Position numbers and translations under genes: made by a program. Source: Amphimedon queenslandica (taxonomy: Eukaryota; Porifera; Demospongiae; Haplosclerida; Niphatidae). Taken from it: a DNA stretch of 23,473 nt. The stretch covers positions 67,158 through 90,630 of the forward strand of contig NW_003546316.1 of assembly GCF_000090795.2 (NCBI RefSeq), given 5' to 3'. How positions within the stretch are numbered: position 1 is the first letter of the stretch; each line of letters starts with the position of its first letter. Shown here one piece after another: positions 9,883-19,529 of this stretch. The notes under the pieces are model-generated. The model saw only the letters and a program-made list of their open reading frames with translations. It had not been told where the DNA came from and made no database searches.

Positions 9883-12603
9883 TCAGGACGACGAGTAGCT
9901 GCTAGGGCCTTGGCAATAAGGAGGAGAGTAGGAGTTAATCGGAGAAGCGTAGCTAATGAGAGGAGGAGAGGGATAAGATGGCAGATACCTCTCTAACTCC
10001 TCTGGTTTGACTTGGCTAGTTGTCTCCGTCGGCATAACAATACTCTCCATGCTTGATACTGTGGGCGTGAACCTCCCTCCACCCATGGGAGAGGTGTGGC
10101 TTGGGTAGCTATACGGCGAGTGTTGAGGTGTTGGCGATATGATGCAAGAATGGGCGGGATTGGATTCTTCGCAGAGGTCCTCTAGGATCTGATCTACCTC
10201 GACACGTCCGGTCACGGAGGAGGTGGGAGTGACGGGAGGGGGAGGGGTGTGGTGGGGGGATATTGGGTGTGGCCTCGAGGAGGTCATGATGACGGAGGAG
10301 GCCGTGGGCATCATGTAATGAGCAGGCATGTAACCAGTGCTGGAGTACTGGGGGAGGGAAGGAGGAGTTAGGGAAGCCATTGAGCACTCCTTACAGGGAC
10401 CTAGTAATAAATAAATAATAATATTTATTATAAATACATTATTAAATGTACATATGCACTACACGTTCTTCATTATAGCTTTTACACCCAATAGCTTTTT
10501 TAACACGTATTGTGGTTGGACTCTACTACTTGACCTAATGGGGTACTTTTACTGTGGTACTTATCAAAACCACTGACTGGAGTCCAGACTATATCTTATT
10601 AATAGTATGAGAGACCCAGTATAGTTTTGTTAGGTGGCTATATGTATTACTGTAAGTATGTTATTGTTATCATCCCACAATCAGACTGCACACATTCACT
10701 TTCTTGTAATGCCCCACCTTCTTCCTAACCTCTGTCTATAGTAGTTCACTCCTCTCTATCTTTGTTCAACCCTTCTCTTATTTTAGAACACCAACAACAC
10801 CTTTTATAACACTCCCCTTTCTCTCTCTTGATTATAATTCTTCTCAGCCTGTCTTACCTTGCTTAACATATGAGAAAGGATAGAGGTTGCTTCGTAAAGG
10901 ATCCCTTCCTGTTCTGTCTCCTTTACCAGCTGTCACTCGTATTTTGACTGGAGACACAACACACGAGCCACTGAATATATTTCCAGGTATCTGAGGGACT
11001 TTAATAACAAGAGCATTCTAAAGAAAAGGAAATAAAATTAAGCATCACTATTTATTTATCATATACCTGATGCGATATTTCTTTCTCAATGTCAGCAATG
11101 ATTTCATTTTCTCGTCCATCTTGACCGGTAAAAATGAACATCACTCTTGCTGTAACAAAAAAGGGAACAATAATCAAGTTATTACATTATTCACGTACAT
11201 ATATGTACATATGTATGCATGTAAGTATTTAAATGTATGTACATGTATGTATGTACATGTATGTATGTATGATACTTACGTGAGTGCATTCTAGTGCCAA
11301 TGATGGCTACCTGAGTACCATGGTTACCAAAGTCTGGGATTATCTTGTGTATCTCTGGTGGGTCGTGATTAGCATCTAGTAATTGAAGAATAATAATGTG
11401 ATTAGTGAGGTCTAGTGTCGGTATTAGCTTAGGATTCTATTTATCATTGTGGTTAGTTAATTAACTTTATTAACTATTGGAACTAAACTGAAAAATGTTA
11501 GCAATTTCCTTTGTGACATAATGTATGTGTTAACATCCTTACTGTAGATATACACACACCATCCACACAAACACAACTCTCTCTTCATCTCTCTCTCTTC
11601 ACTTACTGAGATAAATAGCGGAGCTGATTGCTTTTAACGTTATTATTTGTTGATTCTCTAGTGTTAGTTTTGCTTTGAACTGTAGGTGAGCCTGCTTTTC
11701 GTCTTGTTTCCCTCGTCCCCCAGTCTTCTTGGCTGGCATTGTGGCACCTTTGGGAGATGATGAAGTCGTGTCGGTTTTCTTAAGTCGTCTAATGCGAAGG
11801 TTATCAAAACTATAAAAGAAAAGAAATTAAATATAGTTTTATTAAATCATAAGCTATCTTACACTGTCTTCTCTCCTATAATCAGTTTCTTGTGAAGGTT
11901 CTGTCCTTCCTCCATGCTGTCCAGCCGACAAGACTGCAGCACTGTCCCGTCATTAGATGTTAGCTCAACACTCACTTCTGCTGATACCAATGGACATTGT
12001 TGAGGATTTACTAACTATAAGGGAGAAGATATTGTTACTAAATGCTGTTGCAATTGGCACCTCTAGTACAGCTTTCATAACCTTCTCCCCCTCTCACTCC
12101 TTTCACATTGTAAGTACTATACTACTACTATACAGGTTTGCTATTTCTATAAAACCATCAGTACTCCTCAAGTTATAATAATAATAAGAAATAATAATAA
12201 TAACGTTTGCATGATATTATTGTGTATGCGGGTCATATAAGTCATTGCATTATACATGCATAATGTGCAATGTGTTTGTGTGCAAGTGTTAGGGAGTTCA
12301 TACTGAAACTGGTCAAATGTTTTGCCTAGCAAGCTTATGTTGAATATTCAAATATATGTATCAATGTTGTCTTTGAATAGATTCATAGTTTATCAAGGAT
12401 AAATTCCTGGAAAGCTGCATGTGTGCATGTATGCATGTGTATAGTTGTCTTCCTCCTTCTCTCCCTCTCTCTCTCTCTCTCATTGATATTGAAACCTTAT
12501 GATATCAAACGGCCGATCTTATTATAACGTTTGATTTGTGAACAGCCTCGCATATATACACTTTACACTAGTCTCATGGGATTAGTTAGGAAGAGAAAGA
12601 GAA

Positions 12604-12663
<60 letters not shown>

Positions 12664-13299
12664 GAGAGGGAATTTGGTTTACCGTAACAGAAGGGCATCC
12701 ACCATTCCTTCCTTTCATTGGGCCTCTGCACCCTTCACTTTCATATCGGGCTCTATAATTCTATTATACGAAAGAATGAAAGAGAGAGAGAGAGAGGGGA
12801 AAGGAAAGAAAGAATAATGCCTTGCAATGAAACCATTTAATGATGTAATTGCTGAACTTACTTCTTCTGGTTCATCACTAATGAATAATGTAAAGCCATT
12901 TTTTGATTGATCCGTTTGTAGTTCAATGTCCTCCATCCTCAGAGCATCGCCTGATTGGATTCCAGGGCCAAAAGGAACGACGGTATGCAAGGCATGGCCT
13001 GTGACTATATGTCCGGTTGTGCTGTAGTTGCTGCTTACTGCTCCTGCGGGTGGAGAGCAACGACTCACCATAGCGTGATGCAGTAATGGAGGGGCTTGTA
13101 TGGTGACTGGGACTGGTAGGGACACTGCAGGGCCTGGCGATATATTTGAGAGACAGGGCATCTTTTTAAAGGGCTCGAACTCGTGAGAGAGATGACAATC
13201 AAACTGCATGGCAGCAGCAGAGGAGCCTCGTGGCGGATGAAAGTCTCTTCCTCTCTTCATTCCAGCAACGCTTGGGCCGCAGACGCCAGCTAAGCTCAT
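9883..13299 (-). CDS. Rel-homology/IPT transcription factor, NFAT-like
   Basis: Seven exons (minus): 13299-12862, 12014-11863, 11809-11607, 11375-11280, 11149-11067, 11017-10858 and 10400-9883. They total 1650 nt with consistent phases, giving 549 aa. Residues 1-120 are low-complexity. Residues about 125-262 look like an RHR N-domain (VSVELTSNDGTVL, NLRIRRLKKTD, AHLQFKAKLTL) interrupted by a Lys/Gly-rich loop. Residues about 265-378 are an IPT/TIG domain (PPEIHKIIPDFGNHGTQVAI, HQNALVIKVPQIPGN, SPVKIRVTAG); the HQNxLxxKVP run matches NFAT5 as I recall it. The last 170 residues are Pro/Ser/Tyr-rich with an acidic patch (VDQILEDLCEE) and a VKPE sumoylation-like site, as in transactivation regions. 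No ankyrin repeats, so not a p100/p105-type NF-kB. The canonical DNA-contact loop (RxRYxxEG type) is not recognisable. It could instead be another RHR family; the RHR/IPT call is firmer than the NFAT call. Confidence 0.78.
10402..10857 (-). other. Intron 6 of the NFAT-like gene
   Basis: A 456-nt phase-1 intron with plain AT-rich and CT-rich sequence. No gene or repeat structure recognised. Confidence 0.6.
12015..12861 (-). other. Intron 1 of the NFAT-like gene, with a long (GA)n tract
   Basis: An 847-nt phase-0 intron. It contains a nearly pure GA tract (about 12608-12670), a second GA patch (12779-12798) and a CT run (12463-12480). The open frames across the GA tract encode Arg-Glu repeats and are simple-sequence artefacts. 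Confidence 0.75.
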
Positions 13300-13692
13300 A
13301 ATAAGAAGAACAAGAATAGAGAAAGGAATGGAGACACCAGATGAGCTGTAGACTTAAGTCTCAGGTTAATATATATATATAAATGAGTAAAAATAAGTTT
13401 GTTCACCCACACTATTGCAGAAAACACCAGATGTTCAATGGGTATCTTTCTCAGTAGGTCAAAGCAAGGTATGCTGGTTTGATATTCTTTATCTGTTTAC
13501 CTCCTACACAATCTTATCCTTGCCTCTCTCTGTATGCCTGTCTTTTATTCTCTAAAGAAATCCTTTCAAAGATATTTTTAGCATTGCATAAGCCTTGCTG
13601 AAGTGACCTCAATTTATACAAACTGGTGCAGGGAGCCACACCTTCCCACCAAGCCCCTCCTACGACTCACTTTAACGCCCACTCGTTTCAAA
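13300..13692. promoter_or_regulatory. Bidirectional promoter region, NFAT-like gene and PPME1
   Basis: The two ATGs are 393 bp apart and point away from each other. The interval includes two AGGTCA nuclear-receptor half-sites (13457, and inverted near 13602) and AACGCCCACTC at 13674-13684, just before the PPME1 ATG. No open frame of note. Confidence 0.4.
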
Positions 13693-14897
13693 ATGGCGTC
13701 CTCCTCAGAGCTGCATAAAGGACTCTTTAGGAAAAGTCTCCCACCATTACCACCCCCTGAACTAGGAGTGTGAGTGACGTATTTGATATCTAAAATAAAT
13801 TTTTCATTTTTAATATTGAAAGTAACAGTATAAAGCATGGATTTTATTAATATTATTACTCTTGTTATTAGAGTTCCCGCCCCTTTAACATTAAATGCAT
13901 TATAGTAGATGAATTGTTTGTGGATGTAATACTTTACAAATTTGTGGCAAATTAAATTTTTGTGTGTCTCATTAGGTATGGTGGGCGGTATATTATTCAA
14001 AATAAGCCCGTGTCAAATTAATAATCATCTTACGTAATAGAATTGTGATATAATAATAATTATTATTGTGGTGATTCTAATCCTATTCAGTTGGCGCTAA
14101 TAAATGTAAATGATTTTTCCTAGAAAGCCCATTCACATGGACCCTGGGTACATACAAGTATATCTTAATGATGTGTGAGTTATTGCATCCCATCCAGTGT
14201 CTGTCACAATTCTCTCTCTCTCTCTCCTACTCCTTCCTGTTAGTAAAATAATAATAACAGGGCTACATTCTCTTCTCGAATGAGTGGGTTTTGTTTTTTT
14301 AGAAAATTGTGTCAAAATAGATACCAGACTCACACTAATGTCATCTAATCCAATTCATTACTGTATAGTGGAGTATTATTTTTGCAGATTAGGTAGTTTA
14401 TACAACAGACCTGATTTTTTCCTTTCGCATTTGTGGGCGAGTGTGAAATGGTTACTAAACCAGGATGTTATTGTAGCTGATTCTCAGACAAATCCACAAT
14501 AAATATAATTAGATATGATGAATAGTATTATAATGTGTTTATTCATTGGTTGTGCCTCCTGTTTTGAGGATGACACTGCTTTTTAGATTCCTTGAAATAA
14601 ACTAAAGGAAATTATCTGATAGTATCTATTCCTCTCACTCCCTCATAATAATTTCTTGGGTTTCTCTGATATCTGTCATCTTATTTTCCCTCATTCTCGC
14701 ACTCTCTCCCTCCCTCCCTCCCCCTCCCCCTCTCTCTCTCTCTTTATTCTTAGCTATGTGTGGTTCTGATGAACCCTTCTTCAAGCATCTTAAACATTTT
14801 GTAAATGAAAACGATTATTATTTATTTTATGATTAAATGGGTATGTATGTTATGAAAGCCAAGTGAACAAAGAGAGAGAGAGAGAGAGAGAGAGAGT

Positions 14898-14929
<32 letters not shown>

Positions 14930-15889
14930 AAAATATCAATTTGTGTCAAGTACATCCTTCACCTGGCTGGTCTAAATGGGTGATATGATTCAGATTATTG
15001 ATTAGATATCTCCATAAGGACTCATTATTTGAAGTGACTTCACACATGTGACCCTCATAGCCCTTTAACCCCTCTCTCTTCCTCACCATTATGTAATTAT
15101 TCATTTCATGGTTGATATTTGTGCAGCTGCTACTCCTTGTATAGTAAATCCTTCCTTTCCTCCCTTTGATGTCTCGATTCTGCACATACTTATTATGTAA
15201 TTAGGGACTGCTCCAGCTCTACCCTGCCATGTCAATTATGGTTTCTCTATCTCTCCTCACTATAGTAAAAGGAAGAAAGGTGGCAAGAAGGACTACTCTC
15301 CTGTCTCGTGGAGCCAATATTTCGATAGTCAACAGTCAATAGCCATCAACAGTAGCGTATCCAATGAAACTATAGTTACTATAGTAACAGTTGCCATAGC
15401 AATTATTATTTCTTAGCTCTGTGTGTGTGTTAGGATAGGTTTAATGTGTATGTTAAAGGTAGTGATGGTCCTCTGGTCTTACTAATACATGGAGGGGGTT
15501 ATTCTGGATTATCTTGGGCAGTTTTCACCGTATGTTAATATAAATAAATGTGACCTGACGTGACCTGATCATTGTGATGTGATGTGATGGGATGTGATGT
15601 ATGAGGTTAATTGGATTAGCTGCTGTGTAATGGGTTTATTTCATACTCTCAAAACGTGTGATAAGACTAATTGTTAGTATTTCATGTGTAGGAGTCACTG
15701 ATGAGCATGATAAGCTGTACAGTGATAGCTCTTGATATGAGAGGACATGGTGAGAAGAGATTATTGTTATTATCATTGCTATTATTATTATCATCGTCAT
15801 TATTATTATTATTATTATTAGGTTCTACTGTTACTGGTGATGATTATAACTTATCACAAGATATCTTAGTAAAGTAATATAATAATAAT

Positions 15890-15921
<32 letters not shown>

Positions 15922-18366
15922 GTAATAGTATTAATAATAATTAATGACGATAATAATTCATGTAGTGATGTAGCATCTGTTTTTAATGAAATATATAAAG
16001 AAAAGGAAGCTCCCCCCACTTTAATAATGGGCCACAGGTACAGAAATGATAACAATAATAACGAGTGTACATTACATGTATAGTATGGGCGGAGCAATTG
16101 CAGTTAGAGTTGCAGCAGTACCTGGTCTGATTAAATCATTAGTTGGTGTGGCTCTTATTGATATAGTTGAAGGTAATTTACCTTGTTATTGTCTCTTACA
16201 TGAAGATAATGGGGTCATTACTATTATGATATTATACTGGGAAAATTAATTTTTGAGCAACTTCTAAAATTCATAAAAAATCTAATTGTGATTAGAATCA
16301 GCTCAAACTTTCTACGAAACATAAGTACATGTACATGTATCATAGAAAGTTATAAAAATGGAAAATATTTTTCTTTTCAATTTTGGTGAAATTCAGCCCG
16401 TGACCCTGTATTATAGTACAGGGACTTTTGTCCGATTTTGGAGCAACTTCTAAAATTCATAAAAAATCCAATTTTGATCAGAATCAACTCAAACTTGCTA
16501 CACAACATAAGCACATGTATATGCATCAGAAAATGTAATAAAAATGGACAATTCTCTCTTAGTCATTTTTGGCAAAATTTGGCCTAAGACCCTGTACTTA
16601 TAGTACAGGGACTTTTGTCCGATTTTGGAGCAACTTCTAAAATTCATAAAAAATCCAATTTTGATCGGAATCAACTCAAACTTGCTATACAACATAAGTA
16701 CATGTATATGCATCAGAAAATGTAATAAAAATGGAGAATTCTCTCTTAGTCATTTTTGGCAAAATTTGGCCTAAGACCCTGTACTATAGTACAGGGACTT
16801 TTGTCCGATTTTGGAGCAATTTCTAAAATTCATAAAAAATCCAATTTTGATCGGAATCAACTCAAACTTGCTACACAACATAAGTACATGTATATGCATC
16901 AGAAAATGTAATAAAAATGGAAAATTCTCTTTTAGTCATTTTTGGCGAAATTTGGCCTAAGACCCTGTACTGAAATCATTTGACTCCAATGACTTCTGTA
17001 GAGCTGTCTCGGAGGCTCATCTCACCCTCAATTAACTTATTCATTGTGCCTTATTAATTTTTTTCCTATCACTTATTCTATTATTATTATCTTACTTCTA
17101 AACCTAGTAATTTCTGTGTTGTGTTTATTTTGTTAAAGATGTTTGTTAAGGGCTTAGTTCCCTCATGTAATGTACTATAGTACAGGGACTTTTGTCCGAT
17201 TTTGGAGCAATTTCTAAAATTCATAAAAAAATTCAATTTTGATCGGAATCAACTCAAACTTGCTATAAGTACATGTATATGCATCAGAAAATGTAATTAA
17301 AATGGAGAATTCTCTTATAGTCATTTTTGGCAAAATTTGTCTTAAGACCTTTTGTCTGATTTTGGAACAACTTCTAAAATTCATAAAAAATCCAATTTTA
17401 GTTAAAATCAGTTCAAAATTTTTGAGTGCATGAATTTTGTACTTTGTATATACCTAGACGTATTATGCATATAATCTTCTGGCCAATACACTATTAATTA
17501 TTATTATATTTTATTATTAGGTACAGCTTTGGAGTCTTTGAGTGGCATGCAAAGTTTTTTAAGAAGTCGTCCTAAAAGATTTCCATCACTAGAGAATGCA
17601 GTAGAGTGGAGGTGAGATCAAATCACGTCATATTTAAATTACAATGAGCCTAATTAGTATTCGAAGTGGACAATTAAGAAACATTGAATCGGCTAGAGTT
17701 TCGATGCCTGGACAATTAAAAGAGTAAGAAATTATTTCCCGATGTTTATCCTTATAATTAGAATTGAGAACGAGGGTTTGTCTGTTCCAGCGACTTTGAT
17801 ACCGGAAGAGGATTCTAAAGAGGCGGAGTCAAGTCACCAAACCACATCCACTAGTGAATATACGTGGCGCGTTGATCTAACGAAAACCGAGACATATTGG
17901 AGAGGGTGGTTTGAGGGACTATCAGGAACACTACTCTCTATTAGTGGGAACGTATCAAAAATAATAATATTAGCAGGTAATTACAATTGATGATAACAAT
18001 TAATTAAATGATAACCGGATTCCAATAAATTCCACTATTTAATTAATTATCATCAACTATTTAATTAGGTGTAGATCGACTTGATAAGCAACTCACCATA
18101 GCTCACATGCAAGGTAATGTTCATAATACTTCCCTAGCTACACCTTAGGAACCGTTAAACAGGCAAAATACAATTACAAGTACTGAGTGGGTGTGGTCAC
18201 ACTGTACATGAAGACGCTCCAGATAAAGTGGGTGTGGTTGTATACTGGATTAATTAAATGCGTGGGTGTATAGGTTGCACACATATTGGCGAATCATTTA
18301 ATAAGATACAAGTTAGCCACACCGAAAGAAGGTTTTGAAAAGTATGATTATTACTTTGATTATTAA
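13693..18366 (+). CDS. PPME1: Protein phosphatase methylesterase 1
   Basis: Thirteen exons: 13693-13769, 15266-15383, 15434-15529, 15692-15749, 15822-15873, 15966-16037, 16084-16172, 17521-17611, 17658-17723, 17762-17976, 18069-18113, 18163-18227 and 18274-18366. They total 1137 nt, giving 378 aa (human 386). PPME1 removes the C-terminal methyl ester of the PP2A catalytic subunit. The alpha/beta-hydrolase features are present: oxyanion HGGG (residues 84-87), nucleophile Ser158 in GHSMGG, Asp184 in LIDIVEG and His339 in GCGHTVHED. YTWRVDLTKTETYWRGWFEG matches the conserved region before the last strands. The acidic loop before it is shorter than in human. The exon 2 donor is ambiguous (15383, or 15374 with a three-residue-shorter product). 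Intron 7 carries the repeat array. The C-terminus ends in an aromatic, acidic tail unlike the human one. Confidence 0.97.
13770..15265 (+). other. PPME1 intron 1
   Basis: A 1496-nt intron, the longest in the gene. It carries CT-rich tracts (14212-14226, 14701-14743), a GA run (14872-14896) next to a GT run (14899-14928), and otherwise AT-rich sequence. Open frames here on either strand have no family signature. Confidence 0.7.
15776..15952 (+). repeat. ATT/AAT microsatellites around PPME1 exon 5
   Basis: ATT repeats run up to the acceptor at 15821, and AAT repeats begin just after the donor at 15874, so the 52-nt exon 5 sits between two oppositely biased triplet tracts. Confidence 0.85.
16246..17425 (+). 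repeat. Tandem array of ~187-bp palindrome repeat in PPME1 intron 7
   Basis: Palindrome starts at 16404, 16590, 16777 and 16963 give periods of 186, 187 and 186. The copy at 16777 is the perfect CCCTGTACTATAGTACAGGG; those at 16404 and 16590 have one change each. The fourth is split by an insertion (16972-17170) and resumes at 17171. A last unit near 17349 has lost the palindrome. Each unit includes ACTTTTGTCCGATTTTGGAG and, further on, ATCAGAAAATGTAATAAAAA. The same family lies in introns of the coiled-coil gene and eL31. Confidence 0.93.
16972..17170. mobile_element. 199-bp insertion splitting a repeat palindrome, with 6-bp target duplication
   Basis: TGTACT occurs at 16966-16971 and again at 17171-17176. 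Removing one copy and the 199 bp between them rebuilds an intact palindrome and the normal unit spacing. The inserted sequence is unrelated to the array, has no coding frame and no clear terminal inverted repeats. Probably a small nonautonomous element; class unknown. Confidence 0.7.
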
Positions 18367-18369
18367 TAA
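18364..18369 (+). terminator. Possible PPME1 poly(A) signal overlapping the stop codon
   Basis: The gene ends TAT TAA TAA ATT, so TAATAAA overlaps the stop at 18364-18366. The EMC7 stop on the other strand is only 82 bp away (18449). Confidence 0.4.
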
Positions 18370-18448
18370 ATTATTTTTATCATTTATAGTTTTAGTTCAG
18401 CACCGGTCCCTATGTGCTAATAATGTTCTTGGACCCCCTCCTCTATTT

Positions 18449-19488
18449 TTATTTATTCTTTTTACTAGTTCCTGTCGCTCTCTTCTTTCCTCCTCCTCCT
18501 CCTCCTCCAAAAAAGTTTGTAAACATTTCTTCCATTGAGGGCATTGAGCTACTCGGATTCTGAAACATTTGCATTGACTCTTGCATTTCCTATTATACAT
18601 GATAAAATGATGAGGAAGTACCAATTTTCAAGGGCTGTATAAATATTGCGAATTTGCCTACTATTTCGCAGATTTAATTTTTGCAAATTTACGCCTTCTG
18701 CCATCTTTGTATCATAAAAATTTGATTTTTGTGAAATTTATTTTCGCAATTTTTCAAAAAAAAATTGTGAAATCAGCAAAATTTGCACCCCTTGAAAAAT
18801 TTGCACTATACCATTATTACGGTATCACTTACTGTCACTGCACAATTAAAAGGATTTACCTTTTGAGTACTTGGATCAGCCATGTTCATTAGCCTTGGTA
18901 ATAGCAACATAAGTAACAGAGGAGCCACTAAAAATAAGACCTAAACCCATAAAAAATAGATGTACATACATATAAACATGTATAACAACAGCTCAACAAT
19001 TTTGTTTTTCTTACCATTGGGTTCTTAGCTATGTCCATTATATTCCATCCCTCTCTCTTTTCAAAGAATCCAGCCTGTCCTTTGGTTGTGAATCTTATCG
19101 GGTACGGTAAACTTATGACGCTGCCGGGCTTCATGGGGTTGACCTTCCTTGCTCTTATTTTGCCAGATTTACTGCTAATATCAACACGCACTCCCTCAAA
19201 TATGTAATTCGGATGCACTAGCTCTACCAGGTATGACCCAGGTGGTATATGATGGATTTTGAAATCCCCTGAAGCCTTTAAGTGCCCAATGTAACGACCA
19301 CCATCTACTAATACCTTTGCCTCTGTTATCCACGTCTTTGTATCGGGATTACCAGTGATTTCAGCTGTTCCTTCAATCGTGTATAGCTTAGGAGAATTTT
19401 TATCGCTCGAGTCTTGAGCAGAAACTTCTTCGGATCCGCAAACAAAATGATATAGGAAAAATAGTACCAGATAATGAATGACCGCCAT
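18449..19488 (-). CDS. EMC7: ER membrane protein complex subunit 7
   Basis: Three exons (minus): 19488-19015, 18940-18860 and 18589-18449. They total 696 nt, giving 231 aa (human 242). EMC7 is a lumenal beta-sandwich subunit of the ER membrane complex, which inserts tail-anchored and multipass proteins. Residues 1-19 are a signal peptide. The lumenal domain follows: YTIEGTAEITG, EAKVLVDGGRYIGHLKASGD, HHIPPGSYLVELVHPNYIF, RVDISSKSGKIRARKVN, SLPYPIRF, and KREGWNIMDIAKNPM. Exon 2 encodes the membrane helix (VLFLVAPLLLMLLLPRLMN) and the ADPSTQKEMQESM segment that matches human DPDMRREMEQSM. The C-terminus is a Gly-run and basic tail. I chose the ATG at 19488 (AAAGATGGCG context) over an in-frame GTG at 19503. 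Head to head with the LRR gene. Confidence 0.96.
18625..18798. repeat. MITE-like inverted-repeat element in EMC7 intron 2
   Basis: TTTTCAAGGG at 18625-18634 is repeated as its exact complement at 18789-18798, bounding 174 bp. The interior is rich in short AATTTGC/GCAAATTT motifs in both orientations. No coding potential. No clear target duplication could be fixed by eye. Confidence 0.5.
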
Positions 19489-19529
19489 CTTTATTAAAAC
19501 CACGCCTATTTGACGTGGTCACACCCATA
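19489..19529. promoter_or_regulatory. Compact bidirectional promoter, EMC7 and LRR gene
   Basis: Only 41 bp separate the two upstream-most ATGs. The gap contains CCACGCCT (19499-19506), TGACGTGG (19511-19518, the ATF6/XBP1 UPR-element core) and GGTCACACCC (19517-19526). TGACGTGGTCA is itself nearly palindromic. If the LRR protein starts at the second ATG (19581), the gap is 92 bp. Confidence 0.55.

Noticed and set aside
12531..12758. Plus-strand frame with a long Arg-Glu run
   Set aside because: Translation of the GA microsatellite in intron 1 of the NFAT-like gene.
14740..14860. C/D-box-like TGATGA in PPME1 intron 1
   Set aside because: No D box at the right distance and no terminal stem.
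16498..16713. Minus-strand open frame in PPME1 intron 7
   Set aside because: Formed by the tandem repeat; the protein repeats with the DNA period and has no family signature.
18397..18624. Minus-strand frame with a poly-Glu run
   Set aside because: Same strand as EMC7 exon 3 but the wrong frame; the true frame gives the Gly run and matches the EMC7 C-terminus.
19486..19503. Upstream GTG start for EMC7
   Set aside because: Non-AUG; the ATG at 19488 has a good context and starts a normal signal peptide.
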